Below, one piece after another: positions 40,136 to 49,923 of a stretch of DNA of 64,000 nt. The position numbers were made by a program, and so were the translations under genes. Under the pieces are notes generated by a model. It was not told the origin of the DNA and ran no database searches. It worked only from the letters and a program-made list of their open reading frames with translations. Positions within the stretch are counted from its first letter, which is position 1, and each line of letters starts with the position of its first letter. Source of the DNA: Roseovarius confluentis (GTDB lineage Bacteria; Pseudomonadota; Alphaproteobacteria; Rhodobacterales; Rhodobacteraceae); the NCBI RefSeq assembly GCF_002917925.1, contig NZ_PPFE01000003.1, positions 186,001 to 250,000 of the forward strand, given 5' to 3'.

Positions 40136-41401
40136 CTAGTCCCGGTGCAGTACCGCGACATAAAACCCGTCCATTCCGCCAAGATCGGGCCAGTAGTCCG
40201 GTCGTAGGCGAAGGCCGCCTTCCTCGGTACGCCAGTCAGTCTCGATGCCGGGCAAGTCGAGCGCCGAGCGGTCTGTCTGCAGGCCGGAATGACGGGCAAG
40301 CGCGTCCTCGATCTGGACCTCACCTTCGTCCGGCAGAAGCGAGCAGGTGCAGAAGACCAGCCGGCCACCGGGCTTCAGAAGGGTAAGCGCGTGATCGATC
40401 ATTTTCGCCTGCAATTCGATCAGCGCGCCGAACTCCGAGCCGTCCTTGGCGTAGGGCAGATCGGGATGGCGGCGGATCGTGCCTGTAGCGGAACACGGCG
40501 CATCGACAAGGATGGCGTCAAAAGGAGCCTGTTGGTACTCAAGAGCATCGCCAACGACCAGATCGGCGACAAGCTGGGTTCTGCTGAGATTTTCAGACAC
40601 GCGTTCCATCCGCTTTTCCGAAATATCCAGCGCAGTGACTTGCGCGCCTGCCGCAGCGAGTTGCAGCGTCTTGCCGCCAGGTGCGGCACAGAGATCGAGA
40701 ACGCGCTCACCCGCCTTTGGCGTGAGAATACGCGCGGGCATGGCGGCTGCAACGTCCTGCACCCACCAGGCGCCATCCGCAAAACCGGGAAGGGCAGAGA
40801 CCTGACCCGGGTCCGTCAGTCGCAGTGAACCGCTCGGCAAAACCGCCGCGCCCAGTCGCTCGGCCCATTCGTGAGGGTCTTCGTCTGGTTTCAGTGTCAG
40901 GTCGACGGGGGCACCTGCAAACTGCGCATTTTCCATCGCCGCGACCGCACCGTTGCCCCACGCTTGGACGAGTGGCTCGCGCAACCAACCGGGCATGCGA
41001 GGGATGCGCAGGTCTTTCCAAGGCTTGCCGGCGTCGCCCGCCATCTGTCGCAGAATTGCATTTACCAGCCCGCGCAAGCGCTTGTAGCGTGGATGCGTTC
41101 CAACGAGCGAGACCAGTTCGTCCACCACGCCGTGTGCGTCCCCGCCCATGCAAAGTTCGACCGTGCCGAGGCGGAGGATGTTCATTACGTGCAGTTGCGG
41201 TGTCTTGCGCAACTGGCGGGCCAACAGACGGTCGGCCCGGTCGATACCGCGCAGCGTGTCGCTGGCCAGACGTAATGCGCGCGCGCGATCCGCAGGTGAA
41301 AGGCGCGAGAGCGGAGCGTTGAGCTCAGCCAGAAGGCGGCCTTCCCCCATGACCTTATCAAGCAGGGCCACGGCGGTACTGCGGGGGGTGGGCGAGGGCA
41401 T
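40136..41401 (-). CDS. rsmB: RsmB-family 16S rRNA (cytosine-C5) methyltransferase
   Basis: A 421-residue RNA methyltransferase. Residues ~1-130 are a NusB-like RNA-binding domain. The Rossmann methyltransferase domain contains the SAM motif V-L-D-L-C-A-A-P-G-G-K-T (~240-251), motif IV D-A-P-C-S-A-T-G near 308 with the release Cys, and motif VI C-T-C-S-L-L near 361 with the catalytic Cys. E. coli RsmB modifies C967 of 16S rRNA. It shares a strand with the heparinase-like gene that follows 92 bp later. Confidence 0.93.
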   Translation of the reverse strand: MPSPTPRSTAVALLDKVMGEGRLLAELNAPLSRLSPADRARALRLASDTLRGIDRADRLLARQLRKTPQLHVMNILRLGTVELCMGGDAHGVVDELVSLVGTHPRYKRLRGLVNAILRQMAGDAGKPWKDLRIPRMPGWLREPLVQAWGNGAVAAMENAQFAGAPVDLTLKPDEDPHEWAERLGAAVLPSGSLRLTDPGQVSALPGFADGAWWVQDVAAAMPARILTPKAGERVLDLCAAPGGKTLQLAAAGAQVTALDISEKRMERVSENLSRTQLVADLVVGDALEYQQAPFDAILVDAPCSATGTIRRHPDLPYAKDGSEFGALIELQAKMIDHALTLLKPGGRLVFCTCSLLPDEGEVQIEDALARHSGLQTDRSALDLPGIETDWRTEEGGLRLRPDYWPDLGGMDGFYVAVLHRD

Positions 41402-41468
41402 GTCAGTTCCTTGGCCTTTGAACAGAACGCGCCTATATCAGGCGTACCCAGAGGAAGGAAGCCCGGCC

Positions 41469-41645
41469 ATGACAGACGAAAGCAAGGACCTGCCCCCCGA
41501 AGCGAAACGCGCCTTGGCAGAGGCCGAGGAACGTCGCAAGGCGGCTGAAGAAATCAATATGCCGACCGAGTTGGGCGGGCGGAAAGGCCCCGAACCAGTG
41601 CGCTTCGGGGACTGGGAGAAGAAGGGCATTGCCATCGACTTCTGA
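41469..41645 (+). CDS. DUF1674 protein (SdhAF4-like succinate dehydrogenase assembly factor)
   Basis: A 58-residue protein ending with the family signature G-G-R-K-G-P-E-P-V-R-F-G-D-W-E followed by a basic, hydrophobic tail (G-I-A-I-D-F). In eukaryotes SDHAF4 binds flavinylated SdhA and aids complex II assembly; bacterial members are thought to act similarly. The ATG at 41469 follows a GAGGAAGG site. It is divergent from rsmB (67 bp), which probably shares the promoter region. Confidence 0.92.
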   Translation: MTDESKDLPPEAKRALAEAEERRKAAEEINMPTELGGRKGPEPVRFGDWEKKGIAIDF

Positions 41646-41665
41646 GCAATACCCCGCCTAACACA

Positions 41666-42019
41666 CTAACGCAGGTTTAGATCTGCATACTCTCCGGCGC
41701 CTTGGTCAGAGATGAAACGGACCGTGGAACCCTGAACCTTTACCGCCTGGCAGTTTGGACCAAGATTTCTCTGACCCCAGTATAGATCGCGACAGAAATA
41801 GCCCGATTTCCATTGCCAAGCACCTGTAACCGGGCGACCAAAAGCCTTTCCCTTGATTTGGCCGGAAGGCGTCACAGTAAGGTTGATACCAAGCCGGGTG
41901 AGGTTCCGATCAGCAACGACCGACAAGAATTCAGACTTATTGTCGATCTGGTCGAACTCCTCCGCGATGGCTGGTCCGCTGGCAAACGCAGCGATTAACG
42001 CAATAACAGTCAGGCGCAT
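41666..42019 (-). CDS. Small secreted protein of unknown function
   Basis: A 117-residue protein with a clear signal peptide (M-R-L-T-V-I-A-L-I-A-A-F, cleavage after A-I-A near residue 19). The mature part is beta-rich, with T-V-T-P-S-G-Q-I-K-G and G-A-W-Q-W-K-S-G-Y-F-C-R, and two Cys ~15 residues apart that could form a disulfide. The pattern resembles small roseobacter periplasmic proteins but no family was recognised. The ATG at 42019 opens the signal peptide and follows a GGGAGCC site. It lies downstream of dapB by 53 bp. Confidence 0.7.
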   Translation of the reverse strand: MRLTVIALIAAFASGPAIAEEFDQIDNKSEFLSVVADRNLTRLGINLTVTPSGQIKGKAFGRPVTGAWQWKSGYFCRDLYWGQRNLGPNCQAVKVQGSTVRFISDQGAGEYADLNLR

Positions 42020-42072
42020 TTTCTGGCTCCCGTAACAAACAATATCTAATACGGGGCACTGGCGGGTCTGGA

Positions 42073-42891
42073 TTAGTTTTCGTTCAACCCCAGTACGTCC
42101 AACATGTCGTATTCGCCTGGTTTGCGTCCCTGACCCCACAAAGCGGCCTTCAAGGCACCTCGGGCGAAGACAGCGCGGTCAGAAGCAACGTGACGCAGAA
42201 TGATGCGTTCGCCCTCTGTCGCGAACATCACGTCATGCTCACCCACGATATCGCCGCCCCGAATGGCGGTGAAGCCGATATGACCAGGCTTGCGAGCGCC
42301 CGTAATGCCGTCGCGGCCCCGGTCGGCATTCTGTTCCAGCAATATTCCGCGCCCGTCGGCGGCCGCCTGTCCGAGCATGAGTGCGGTGCCAGAAGGCGCA
42401 TCGACCTTCTTGTTGTGATGTGCCTCGATCACTTCGATATCGTAATCCTCGTCCAGGGCGGCGGCGACTTTCTTTGTCAGTTGAACGAGCAGGTTGACGC
42501 CAAGGCTCATGTTGCCAGCACGGATGATGGTCGCGTGCCGGCCGGCCGCGGAAATCTTTGAAAGATCGTCATTGGCAAGGCCGGTGGTGCCAATGACGTG
42601 AACGCATCGTGCCTGCGCTGCCAATGCTGCGAACTCGACCGTGGCTGTAGGCGCCGTGAAATCCAGCACGGCATGTGCTTTCGAAATTGTTTCCAGTGGA
42701 TCGTCTGACACAAAAATGCCCACAGGCGCACCGCCCATCGCTTCGCCTATGTCTTTACCAATCCAGGCGTGACCGCTTCGTTCCAGCACGCCGATAAGTC
42801 GCGCGCGTTCCGAGGCTTGCACCGTCTCGATCAGCATTTGGCCCATGCGACCGGAGGCGCCCGTCACTACGATACCTGGCAGGTCGGTCAT
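42073..42891 (-). CDS. dapB: 4-hydroxy-tetrahydrodipicolinate reductase
   Basis: A 272-residue enzyme of the lysine/diaminopimelate pathway that reduces 4-hydroxy-tetrahydrodipicolinate with NAD(P)H. The Rossmann motif is [11 protein letters not shown] near 8-18. The catalytic element [15 protein letters not shown] near 159-173 has the general-acid His and the Lys of the active site. The ATG at 42891 follows an ACGGAGA site; the longer frame overlaps rbfA. It is divergent from rbfA across 84 bp. Confidence 0.96.
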   Translation of the reverse strand: MTDLPGIVVTGASGRMGQMLIETVQASERARLIGVLERSGHAWIGKDIGEAMGGAPVGIFVSDDPLETISKAHAVLDFTAPTATVEFAALAAQARCVHVIGTTGLANDDLSKISAAGRHATIIRAGNMSLGVNLLVQLTKKVAAALDEDYDIEVIEAHHNKKVDAPSGTALMLGQAAADGRGILLEQNADRGRDGITGARKPGHIGFTAIRGGDIVGEHDVMFATEGERIILRHVASDRAVFARGALKAALWGQGRKPGEYDMLDVLGLNEN

Positions 42892-42975
42892 GTCATTCTC
42901 CGTCTTACTGTTTGCATTCCTTAACTCGGTGATCATCGCTTGGCAAAGCCATGCACAAGGCTTAGATGCATTCTT

Positions 42976-43371
42976 ATGGCAAAGAACAAGTTCCATGATG
43001 GGCCCGGACCGTCGCAGCGGCAATTACGGGTTGGAGAGTTGATACGCCGGACGCTGGCCGATGTGCTTGCGCGCGGTGATATCCATGACCCCGACCTGAA
43101 CCGTCTCTCGGTTACGGTGGGCGAGGTGCGCACATCGCCCGATCTGAAGGTGGCGACGGCATATGTTCTGCCTCTTGGCGGTCATGGCAAGTCCGACGTG
43201 CTGGAGCTTTTGGGTCGCAACAAGGGCGAGTTGCGCCGAATCATCGGCAAAAAGGTTGGTCTGAAATTCGCACCGGAATTGCGGTTCCGGCTGGATGAAA
43301 CGTTCGACCAGCTTGATGAGACGCGGCGACTGTTCGCGCAGGACGCCGTACGGCGCGACGTCGAGAACTGA
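42976..43371 (+). CDS. rbfA: 30S ribosome-binding factor
   Basis: A 131-residue KH-fold protein needed for 30S maturation and cold adaptation. The family pattern is seen in [16 protein letters not shown], then [25 protein letters not shown] (read as motif), and [10 protein letters not shown] near the end. The ATG at 42976 was chosen because the upstream extension of 12 codons is not conserved in RbfA proteins. The next gene starts 4 bp after its stop, and truB follows that. Confidence 0.93.
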   Translation: MAKNKFHDGPGPSQRQLRVGELIRRTLADVLARGDIHDPDLNRLSVTVGEVRTSPDLKVATAYVLPLGGHGKSDVLELLGRNKGELRRIIGKKVGLKFAPELRFRLDETFDQLDETRRLFAQDAVRRDVEN

Positions 43372-43375
43372 GCCA

Positions 43376-44107
43376 ATGTGGCGCGTGGTGCTTTTGGGGA
43401 TGACGCTGATGGCCGGGCCGGCTTCGGCCGTCGAGTGCCAGCAGATCAGCTATGACGGTGCGCGTTTTACCACCTGCAAGGTCGACGTGGGCAAAGACAA
43501 TTTGCGCCTTTTTCTGAATGACCCGATGTCCGGTGACCCGTTAGGCAGCTTTTCCAGCGTGGAGCGCAATGTGCGCGGAGAGGGCGGCGAGCTTTTGTTC
43601 GCGATGAACGCGGGAATGTACCATCAGGACCGAAGCCCGGTCGGGTACTATGTCGAGAACGGTAAAGAAACGAAGCCATTGGTGATGCGGGACGGACCAG
43701 GGAACTTTGGTCTGTTGCCGAACGGGGTCTTCTGCATCCGGCCAAATCGCACGGACGTGTTCGAAACGCGACGCTTCGACCGGGACAAGCCCGACTGTAG
43801 TTTCGCAAGCCAGTCGGGGCCGATGCTGGTGATCGATGGCAAGCTGCATCCACGTTTTCTCAAAAACAGCGACAGCCTTTATGTGCGCAATGGCGTGGGC
43901 TCTTCTGCCGACGGACGCACGGTATGGTTCGTCATTTCCGAGGACAGGGTGAACTTTCATACCTTTGCCAAGGTTTTTCGTGATCTTCTGAAGACGCCGC
44001 AGGCGCTGTATTTTGATGGCAACATCTCGCGGCTATTTGCGCCTCAACTGGGGCGGCATGACGGCGGTTTCCCGATGGGGCCTATCGTAGGCGTTGTCGC
44101 CGATTGA
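43376..44107 (+). CDS. Phosphodiester glycosidase family protein (DUF2233/NAGPA-like)
   Basis: A 243-residue secreted or periplasmic protein with a signal peptide (cleavage near G-P-A-S-A at ~18). The NAGPA-type core is visible: L-L-F-A-M-N-A-G-M-Y near 73-82, F-C-I-R-P near 119, S-G-P-M-L-V-I-D-G near 147 and Y-F-D-G near 213. Relatives cleave the phosphodiester bond between sugar phosphate and a second sugar. The gene lies between rbfA and truB, 4 bp after rbfA, so it is cotranscribed with translation-related genes, a common roseobacter arrangement with no obvious functional link. Confidence 0.88.
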   Translation: MWRVVLLGMTLMAGPASAVECQQISYDGARFTTCKVDVGKDNLRLFLNDPMSGDPLGSFSSVERNVRGEGGELLFAMNAGMYHQDRSPVGYYVENGKETKPLVMRDGPGNFGLLPNGVFCIRPNRTDVFETRRFDRDKPDCSFASQSGPMLVIDGKLHPRFLKNSDSLYVRNGVGSSADGRTVWFVISEDRVNFHTFAKVFRDLLKTPQALYFDGNISRLFAPQLGRHDGGFPMGPIVGVVAD

Positions 44108-44183
44108 GCGCCGCTTGACGAATTGACTTGCACGGGGTGCTGCGATACGCGGCGATCTTTACACAGGCTAAGGCAGGAAGGTC

Positions 44184-45104
44184 ATGGGGCGCAAACGCAA
44201 GGGACGTGATATTTCGGGCTGGTTGATCGTGGACAAGCCGTCAGGCGTTACTTCGACCGCAGTGGTCAACAAGGTACGATGGGCGCTTCAGGCCAAAAAG
44301 GCTGGCCATGCAGGAACACTGGATCCCGATGCGACAGGTGTGCTTGCGGTGGCGCTGGGCGAGGCGACAAAAACCGTGCCGTTCATCACCGATGCGTTGA
44401 AAGCTTATCGATTTCTCGTGCGTTTGGGGCAGGCGACCAACACCGATGATGCGGAGGGTGAGGTTGTGGCCGAAAGCAGCGAACGGCCGAGCGATGAAGA
44501 TATTAAGAGCGCGCTTTCCCGGTTCGTTGGTGACATCCAGCAGGTGCCGCCAAAATTCTCGGCGGTGAAGATCGATGGTGAAAGGGCCTACAAGCGCGCC
44601 CGGGAAGGTGAAGAGTTCGAAGTCTCGGCGCGACCGCTTTGGGTGGAGGAATTACTGCTGACCGACCGGCCGGATGCCGATACGGTCGAGCTGGAAATGA
44701 TCTGTGGCAAAGGCGGCTACGTGCGGTCCATTGCGCGCGACCTTGGCGAGGCGCTGGGGTGCTACGGGCATGTCGCTAGCCTGCGGCGAATTTGGTCCGG
44801 CCCTTTCTGTACTGCGGATGGCGTGACGATGGAACAGGTTGAAGCGATGGCACACGATCCTGCGCTGGACGCCTATTTGCGGCCTTTGGAAGAAGGCCTG
44901 AGCGAGCTGCCGCGAGTCAGTTGCAATGAGATGAGCGCAGCCCGGCTAAGGCATGGCAATCCTGCTCCGGTGATTGGTGGCGATGTCGAATATGGTGGTG
45001 AATGCTGGGCCGCGCTGAAGGGCCAAGCCGTGGCGGTGGGGCACTTCAAGGGCGGTGACCTGTATCCCAGCCGGGTGTTCAACGTCGCCCCGATGGCGCA
45101 ATGA
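44184..45104 (+). CDS. truB: tRNA pseudouridine(55) synthase
   Basis: A 306-residue enzyme that makes pseudouridine 55 in the T-loop of tRNAs. The catalytic motif [14 protein letters not shown] lies at ~40-53, its Asp being the nucleophile. Other family motifs are K-P-S-G-V-T-S near 17 and [14 protein letters not shown] near 173. An AGGAAGG-type site precedes the ATG. Its stop overlaps the start of the DUF1643 gene by 4 bases. Confidence 0.96.
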   Translation: MGRKRKGRDISGWLIVDKPSGVTSTAVVNKVRWALQAKKAGHAGTLDPDATGVLAVALGEATKTVPFITDALKAYRFLVRLGQATNTDDAEGEVVAESSERPSDEDIKSALSRFVGDIQQVPPKFSAVKIDGERAYKRAREGEEFEVSARPLWVEELLLTDRPDADTVELEMICGKGGYVRSIARDLGEALGCYGHVASLRRIWSGPFCTADGVTMEQVEAMAHDPALDAYLRPLEEGLSELPRVSCNEMSAARLRHGNPAPVIGGDVEYGGECWAALKGQAVAVGHFKGGDLYPSRVFNVAPMAQ

Positions 45105-45658
45105 AGCAAGCTGCTCACGATCCTGGTGGCAAGGTGCGCCTTCGCTTGCCAGACGGTGTTGTCGGTGAGGCGCAGTTTTCGGATTGCGGGCGATACCGGC
45201 AGTCCCTGACGCGAGACTGGACGCCGAAAGACGCAGACCCTCGCGCGGTGCTGTTTATCGGTATGAATCCATCGGTTGCAGATGAGTCTACCTCGGATCC
45301 TACATGTCATCGGGAACTGATGTTCGCACGCGATTGGGGGTTCACCCGCTACCTCAAAGGGAACGTGCTTGACTGGCGGGCAACCTCACCAAAGGATATT
45401 CCACACGATCCCGGTCTCGCGTGCAGCACGGACAACATTCCCGCGCTGGTCGAAATGGCTATGGATGCAGAGATGATTGTTCTGGCCTACGGCAAGCTGC
45501 ACAATCGGTTTGCGCCGTTGGTGCACGAAGCGCTGTCTGCTGTTGCAGCAACGGGACAGCCGTTGAAATGCTTAGGATTGAACAAGGATGGCTCAGCCAA
45601 GCATCCGCTTTACCTGCGGAAGGATACGGCTCTGCAAGAGTTCCCGACGCCGTTTTGA
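45101..45658 (+). CDS. DUF1643 family protein
   Basis: A 185-residue protein with the DUF1643 pattern: C-G-R-Y-R near 29-33, [12 protein letters not shown] near 50-61, and L-A-Y-G-K-L near 128. The fold is related to uracil-DNA glycosylases, suggesting a nucleotide- or nucleic-acid-related role, but no activity is known. It is translationally coupled to truB by an ATGA overlap and ends before a bidirectional terminator. Confidence 0.88.
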   Translation: MKQAAHDPGGKVRLRLPDGVVGEAQFSDCGRYRQSLTRDWTPKDADPRAVLFIGMNPSVADESTSDPTCHRELMFARDWGFTRYLKGNVLDWRATSPKDIPHDPGLACSTDNIPALVEMAMDAEMIVLAYGKLHNRFAPLVHEALSAVAATGQPLKCLGLNKDGSAKHPLYLRKDTALQEFPTPF

Positions 45659-45679
45659 ATGGTGGTCGCTTCGAAACGA

Positions 45680-45708
45680 AAACGGGCGCTTTTTAAAAGC
45701 GCCCGTTT
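45680..45708. terminator. Bidirectional rho-independent terminator
   Basis: A near-perfect inverted repeat, AAACGGGCGC at the left and GCGCCCGTTT at the right with TTTTTAAAA between, lies between the convergent DUF1643 (plus) and degP (minus) genes. The GC stem is flanked by A and T runs on both sides, so it can terminate transcription from both directions. Confidence 0.85.
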
Positions 45709-45731
45709 CCCGTTCTGACTAAATAGCGTCT

Positions 45732-47213
45732 TTACTGAGGCTCATCTTCCGGTGCATCCAGCGACAGCGCTACAAAGCGCGGTTCGCCAGCGCGACGCAC
45801 CAAGAGGAGGATCGACTTGCGGCCCGCTTCGCGTGCATCATCGATTCGGGCTTCCAGGTCGGATATGCTGGACAGCTTTTGTTGGCCGGCCTCGGTGATG
45901 ACATCACCGGCGCGCATGCCTTTCTCGTAGGCTTCCGACAGGTTGTCGATGTCCGACACGACGAGGCCGTTGGCGTTGTCGTCCAGCTCCAGTTGGCTGC
46001 GCAGTTCGTCGTCGAGCTGCGACAGTGTGAGGCCAAGAATTTCGGCTTCGGACGGCGCTTCGGTCTCGCCCGGCTGGGCCGCGGGAACGACGCCTTCAGC
46101 CGCTTCGCGGCGGCCAAGCGTGACGCGCAGGGTCTGGGTCTTGCCTTCGCGGAAGACCACGACGCGCACAGTCTTGCCCACGGCGGTGTTCCCGACCCGG
46201 CGGACCAGCCCGCGGGTATCCTCGACCTCGTAGCCGTCGAACTGCATGATCACGTCGCCCGCTTTCATACCGGCTTCTCCGGCAGGGCCTTCGGGAACGT
46301 CCGTCACCAACGCACCGGCGACCTCTTCGAGGCCCATCGCCTCGGCGACGTCGTCGGTGACGTCCTGAATGCGGACGCCGAGCCAGCCGCGGCGGGTTTC
46401 ACCGAATTCCTGCAGTTGGTCGACCACGCGGGTCACGACGTTGGAGGCCATCGAGAAGCCGATGCCGATCGAGCCACCGTTGGGTGACAGGATCGCGGTA
46501 TTGACGCCGACGACCTGGCCGTCGAGGTTGAAAAGCGGTCCACCCGAGTTGCCGCGGTTGATGGCGGCGTCGGTCTGGATGTAGTCGTCGTAGGTGCCCG
46601 AAAGTTCGCGGTTGCGGGCCGACACGATCCCGGCGGAAACCGAGAAGCCCTGACCGAGGGGGTTGCCCATGGCGATCACCCAATCGCCCACGCGGGCGGT
46701 GTCGCTGTCGGCAAAGCTGACGAAGGGCAGCGGTTCGTCCGCATCGACCTTGAGCAGGGCGATGTCGGTCTTGGGGTCGGTTCCGATCACCTCGGCTTCG
46801 AGCTCGCGACCCGAGAAGAACTCGATGATGATCTCGTCCGCGGTTTCGATCACGTGGTTGTTGGTGACGATGTAGCCGTCTTCGGAGATGACGAAGCCCG
46901 AGCCGAGCGCGGACGTGCGCCGGGGGCGGTTGCCCTCGCCGTTGTTCCGGTCTTGGAAATCGCGGAAGAAGTCCTCGAAGGGCGAGCCTTCGGGAACAAT
47001 TGGTGACGGGCCGGTGCCCTGGGCTACGACGGTCGAGGTCGTGATGTTCACGACTGCGGGGCTAACCTCCTGCGCGAGGTCGGCAAAACTTTCGGGACGG
47101 GCATTGGCGCTGATCGCCTGTGCGATGATCAGGGCCGTTGCCAGCGCCGTGAGCCAGATCGCGCGGATCGCTCCAGGCGGCGTCATGGGTTGAGAGAGAG
47201 TTTGTGCTTTCAC
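45732..47213 (-). CDS. Do/DegP family serine protease
   Basis: A 493-residue periplasmic trypsin-like protease and chaperone. The signal sequence ends near S-A-N-A-R at ~37. The catalytic triad is in T-N-N-H-V-I (~120), K-T-D-I-A-L-L-K (~150) and G-N-S-G-G-P-L-F (~226, Ser in G-N-S-G-G). Two PDZ domains follow, with R-G-W-L-G-V near 275 and the second near 390-480. The start is a GTG with an AAGGAG site nine bases upstream; ATG 27 bases inside is an alternative. It follows DUF2065 in the hflK-hflC-DUF2065-degP cluster, with 165 bp between. Confidence 0.95.
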   Translation of the reverse strand: MKAQTLSQPMTPPGAIRAIWLTALATALIIAQAISANARPESFADLAQEVSPAVVNITTSTVVAQGTGPSPIVPEGSPFEDFFRDFQDRNNGEGNRPRRTSALGSGFVISEDGYIVTNNHVIETADEIIIEFFSGRELEAEVIGTDPKTDIALLKVDADEPLPFVSFADSDTARVGDWVIAMGNPLGQGFSVSAGIVSARNRELSGTYDDYIQTDAAINRGNSGGPLFNLDGQVVGVNTAILSPNGGSIGIGFSMASNVVTRVVDQLQEFGETRRGWLGVRIQDVTDDVAEAMGLEEVAGALVTDVPEGPAGEAGMKAGDVIMQFDGYEVEDTRGLVRRVGNTAVGKTVRVVVFREGKTQTLRVTLGRREAAEGVVPAAQPGETEAPSEAEILGLTLSQLDDELRSQLELDDNANGLVVSDIDNLSEAYEKGMRAGDVITEAGQQKLSSISDLEARIDDAREAGRKSILLLVRRAGEPRFVALSLDAPEDEPQ

Positions 47214-47378
47214 GCGGGACCACTCCTTGATCAGTATTTGGAATTCCGGGGCCTACCGCGTGCGCGCGCGCAGACCGCTCTGGACCTTATTTAGGCACGC
47301 TCAACGAGAACGCAAAATTCACAACACGATGTCACGCCCATGTGAACGCTTTGTCAACGGTGGTGCAAGCACCTTGCG

Positions 47379-47576
47379 TCACGCGCCCACCATTTTGGCG
47401 CACCAGACCAGGATTATGCCGAAGGCAAGTGCCGCGAGGCCGACCAGCCGCCTGTGTTCGTCCGGCAGGGTGCGCAGGGCCGCCAGCATCTGTTCCACAA
47501 GCGAAGGGGCCAGTGCGTACACCAGCCCCTCGACAATCAGCACGAGCCCGAAGGCCAGAAAGATCGTTCCGATCAA
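47379..47576 (-). CDS. DUF2065 small membrane protein
   Basis: A 65-residue protein with two hydrophobic helices (about 3-24 and 42-61). DUF2065 features are G-L-V-L-I-V-E-G-L-V-Y-A-L-A-P near 10-24 and R-R-L-V-G-L-A-A-L near 42. It starts inside the hflC stop codon (ATGA overlap), so it is translationally coupled to hflC and probably acts with the HflKC membrane complex. Its function is not known. Confidence 0.92.
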   Translation of the reverse strand: MIGTIFLAFGLVLIVEGLVYALAPSLVEQMLAALRTLPDEHRRLVGLAALAFGIILVWCAKMVGA

Positions 47577-48673
47577 TTTGTGACGTCCTCGTCGCCCGCG
47601 TTGTCTTCCGCGGCCTCCTCGGCGGCGCCTTCCCTTTCGGCTTCCGCCTCCTCGGCCTCTTCCGCCTCTTGCTGGGCGGCGTCCTCTTCAAGGCGCTGGC
47701 GTTCGCTTTCAGGCAGGTCGGGTGAAATCTCTGTCTCCGGTGCCATATCGCGGAGACGGTCGATGTCGATATCCTCGAGCGCAACCTGGCCCAAGCCATC
47801 GGCGCGCACAGCGTCGAACATCTGGCCCAAGAACTCGCTGTTCGGCGAAAAGACCAGCGTGGAGTTTTCCTCGTTCATTGAGCGTTCAAGCGCGGCGAGC
47901 GAGCGGTAGAAAGCGAAGAAGTCGGGATTGTTGCCGAAGGCTTCGGCATAGATCCGGTTCCGCTCGGCGTCGGCTTCACCGCGGGTGATCTCGGCCTCGC
48001 GTTCGGCGTTCGACACGGTTTCCACCACCGTCCGGTCGGCGGCGGCGCGGACGCGCTGGGCGGCCTCGTTACCGCGGGCGATCTCGTCGGCAGCCTCGCG
48101 TTCACGTTCGGCCCGCATCCGGGCGAAGGTGGCTTCGAGGTTTTGCTGCGGCAGATTGGTCTGCTTCAGTCGGACGTCGACGATTTCGAGCCCCAACCCG
48201 GCCGCGCTGGCGCGGGCCTGTTCAAGAATACGCACGGCAAGTTCGCGCCGTTGCGGCGACAGGATCGTGTCGGATGTCACCTGATCAGCGCCGAGAACCT
48301 CGCGGATTTGGGCGTTCAGAACAGAAGCGAGCCGATCTTCGGCAACGCGGGTACCGCCGATGCCGACGGCTTGCCGGAACTGAACCACATCTGCGATCCG
48401 GTAGCGGGTGAAGGCGTCGACCACGAGGCGGCGATCATCAGATGGCGTGACCTCGATCGCGTCGGTATCCAGCGACAGGATGCGGCGGTCATAGCGCACG
48501 ACCTCTTGGATCACCGGGATCTTTATACCGATGCCCGGCTCTTCGACGACCTTTTTGATCTGGCCGAATTGCAGCACGAGCGCTTTTTCACGTTCGTCCA
48601 CGATGTAGAGCGAGGACAGGATACCGATGATCGCAACGGCGAGGACGGGAAGTAGCAGAGCGGATTTACGCAT
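47573..48673 (-). CDS. hflC: HflC, SPFH-domain regulator of FtsH
   Basis: A 366-residue protein with one N-terminal membrane helix (~6-25) and an SPFH/band-7 domain (~25-220; G-I-G-I-K-I-P near 47, Y-D-R-R-I-L-S-L-D near 61), then a long coiled coil (~210-260). HflC and HflK form a large cage around FtsH in the periplasm. The C-terminal ~50 residues are a Glu/Ala-rich tail longer than in E. coli HflC, typical of roseobacters. Its ATG overlaps the hflK stop. Confidence 0.95.
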   Translation of the reverse strand: MRKSALLLPVLAVAIIGILSSLYIVDEREKALVLQFGQIKKVVEEPGIGIKIPVIQEVVRYDRRILSLDTDAIEVTPSDDRRLVVDAFTRYRIADVVQFRQAVGIGGTRVAEDRLASVLNAQIREVLGADQVTSDTILSPQRRELAVRILEQARASAAGLGLEIVDVRLKQTNLPQQNLEATFARMRAEREREAADEIARGNEAAQRVRAAADRTVVETVSNAEREAEITRGEADAERNRIYAEAFGNNPDFFAFYRSLAALERSMNEENSTLVFSPNSEFLGQMFDAVRADGLGQVALEDIDIDRLRDMAPETEISPDLPESERQRLEEDAAQQEAEEAEEAEAEREGAAEEAAEDNAGDEDVTN

Positions 48674-49851
48674 CAGTTCGATCCTCCGTTGCCGGTCTGG
48701 TTGGAGCGGCGTAACTGGTCAAGGGGCAGGTAGGGCAATACGCCCTCGCCCGAGGCCCCGGTGGATTCGTCGAGCAGGATCTTGTCCATCCTGCCCAGCG
48801 TGCGTTCAACGGTTTCGAGGTAGAGGCGGCGCTGCGTCACTTCGGGTGCCTCGTTGAATTCCTGCGCCACGGCGATGAAGCGGCTGGCCTCACCGATGGC
48901 TTCGTTCACCACGCGGGCGCGGTAGCCCTCGGCCTGTTCGAGGATCTGCGCGGCCTCACCGCGAGCCTCGGCCAGAACGCGGTTGGCGTAGGCGTCTGCC
49001 AGACGTTGTAGGCGGTCACGTTCCTGTTCGGCGGCCTGAACCTCGCGGAAGGCGTCGATCACGTCACTCGGCGGATCGGCGGTGTCGAGGTTGACCCGGA
49101 CGATGTTGATACCGCTTTCGTACTCGTCGAGCGTCGCTTGGATATTCTCCCGCGCGGTGTCGGCGATGAGACCCCGGTCACGGTTGAGAATCGGCGCCAG
49201 GTTGGTGGCCGCGATGATCTCGCGCATTACGGCCTCGGACACGGCCTGTACGGTCAATTGCGGATCGCGGATGTTGAACAGCAGCTTGGCTGGCTCATTG
49301 ATGTTCCAAACGACTTGGAAGTCGATGTCGACAATATTGGCGTCGGTGGTCAGCATAAGGCCGTCACCGCCCGCGGAGCTGCCGCGTCTGCTGCCGATGT
49401 TCTCGGTCCGCTCGGAGGTGACATTGACCACTTCCGCGGTGACCAGCGGCCACGGCGCAAAGTTCAGACCGGGATCGCCGGTGGAGTAGTACTTGCCCAA
49501 AAAGAGTTCGACCGACTGTTCCTCGGGCTTGACGGTGTAGAAGCTGGCCGCACCCCAGAGCGCCACCGCGATCAGGGCGCCGATCACTATGGTGCCGCGC
49601 CCAAAGCCGGGGCCGCCGCCATCGCCGCCGCCGGCACCGTTGCCACGGCCCTTGCCGCCGCGCCCGCCCATCAGCACGCGCAGCTGATCCTGTCCGCGAC
49701 GGACCAGTTCGTCGATCTCGGGAATCTGCGACCCGCCTTCGGGGGGGCGCCGGTTGTCATTGCCGCGGTTGCCGCGATCGTCGTCGTCGCTCCCGCCGCG
49801 GTTGCCACCATTGCCGCCGCCGCCCCAAGGACCGCCAGAATGTCCAGCCAT
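48673..49851 (-). CDS. hflK: HflK, SPFH-domain regulator of FtsH
   Basis: A 392-residue partner of HflC. The N-terminal ~90 residues are Gly/Asn/Arg-rich (G-G-P-W-G-G-G-G-N-G-G and similar), as in HflK proteins. A membrane helix follows (~90-108), then the SPFH domain with Y-T-V-K-P-E-E-Q-S-V near 108 and a coiled coil (~260-320). It leads the hflK-hflC-DUF2065-degP cluster. An upstream TTGACT near 49912-49917 on the minus strand is a possible -35 box, but no good -10 was seen. Confidence 0.95.
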   Translation of the reverse strand: MAGHSGGPWGGGGNGGNRGGSDDDDRGNRGNDNRRPPEGGSQIPEIDELVRRGQDQLRVLMGGRGGKGRGNGAGGGDGGGPGFGRGTIVIGALIAVALWGAASFYTVKPEEQSVELFLGKYYSTGDPGLNFAPWPLVTAEVVNVTSERTENIGSRRGSSAGGDGLMLTTDANIVDIDFQVVWNINEPAKLLFNIRDPQLTVQAVSEAVMREIIAATNLAPILNRDRGLIADTARENIQATLDEYESGINIVRVNLDTADPPSDVIDAFREVQAAEQERDRLQRLADAYANRVLAEARGEAAQILEQAEGYRARVVNEAIGEASRFIAVAQEFNEAPEVTQRRLYLETVERTLGRMDKILLDESTGASGEGVLPYLPLDQLRRSNQTGNGGSN

Positions 49852-49923
49852 ATAATCTCTTCCCTCTATCCTAACGCGCAGAGCGCCATCCCTGTGTCAT
49901 AACTGTGCACAACAGTCAAAAAT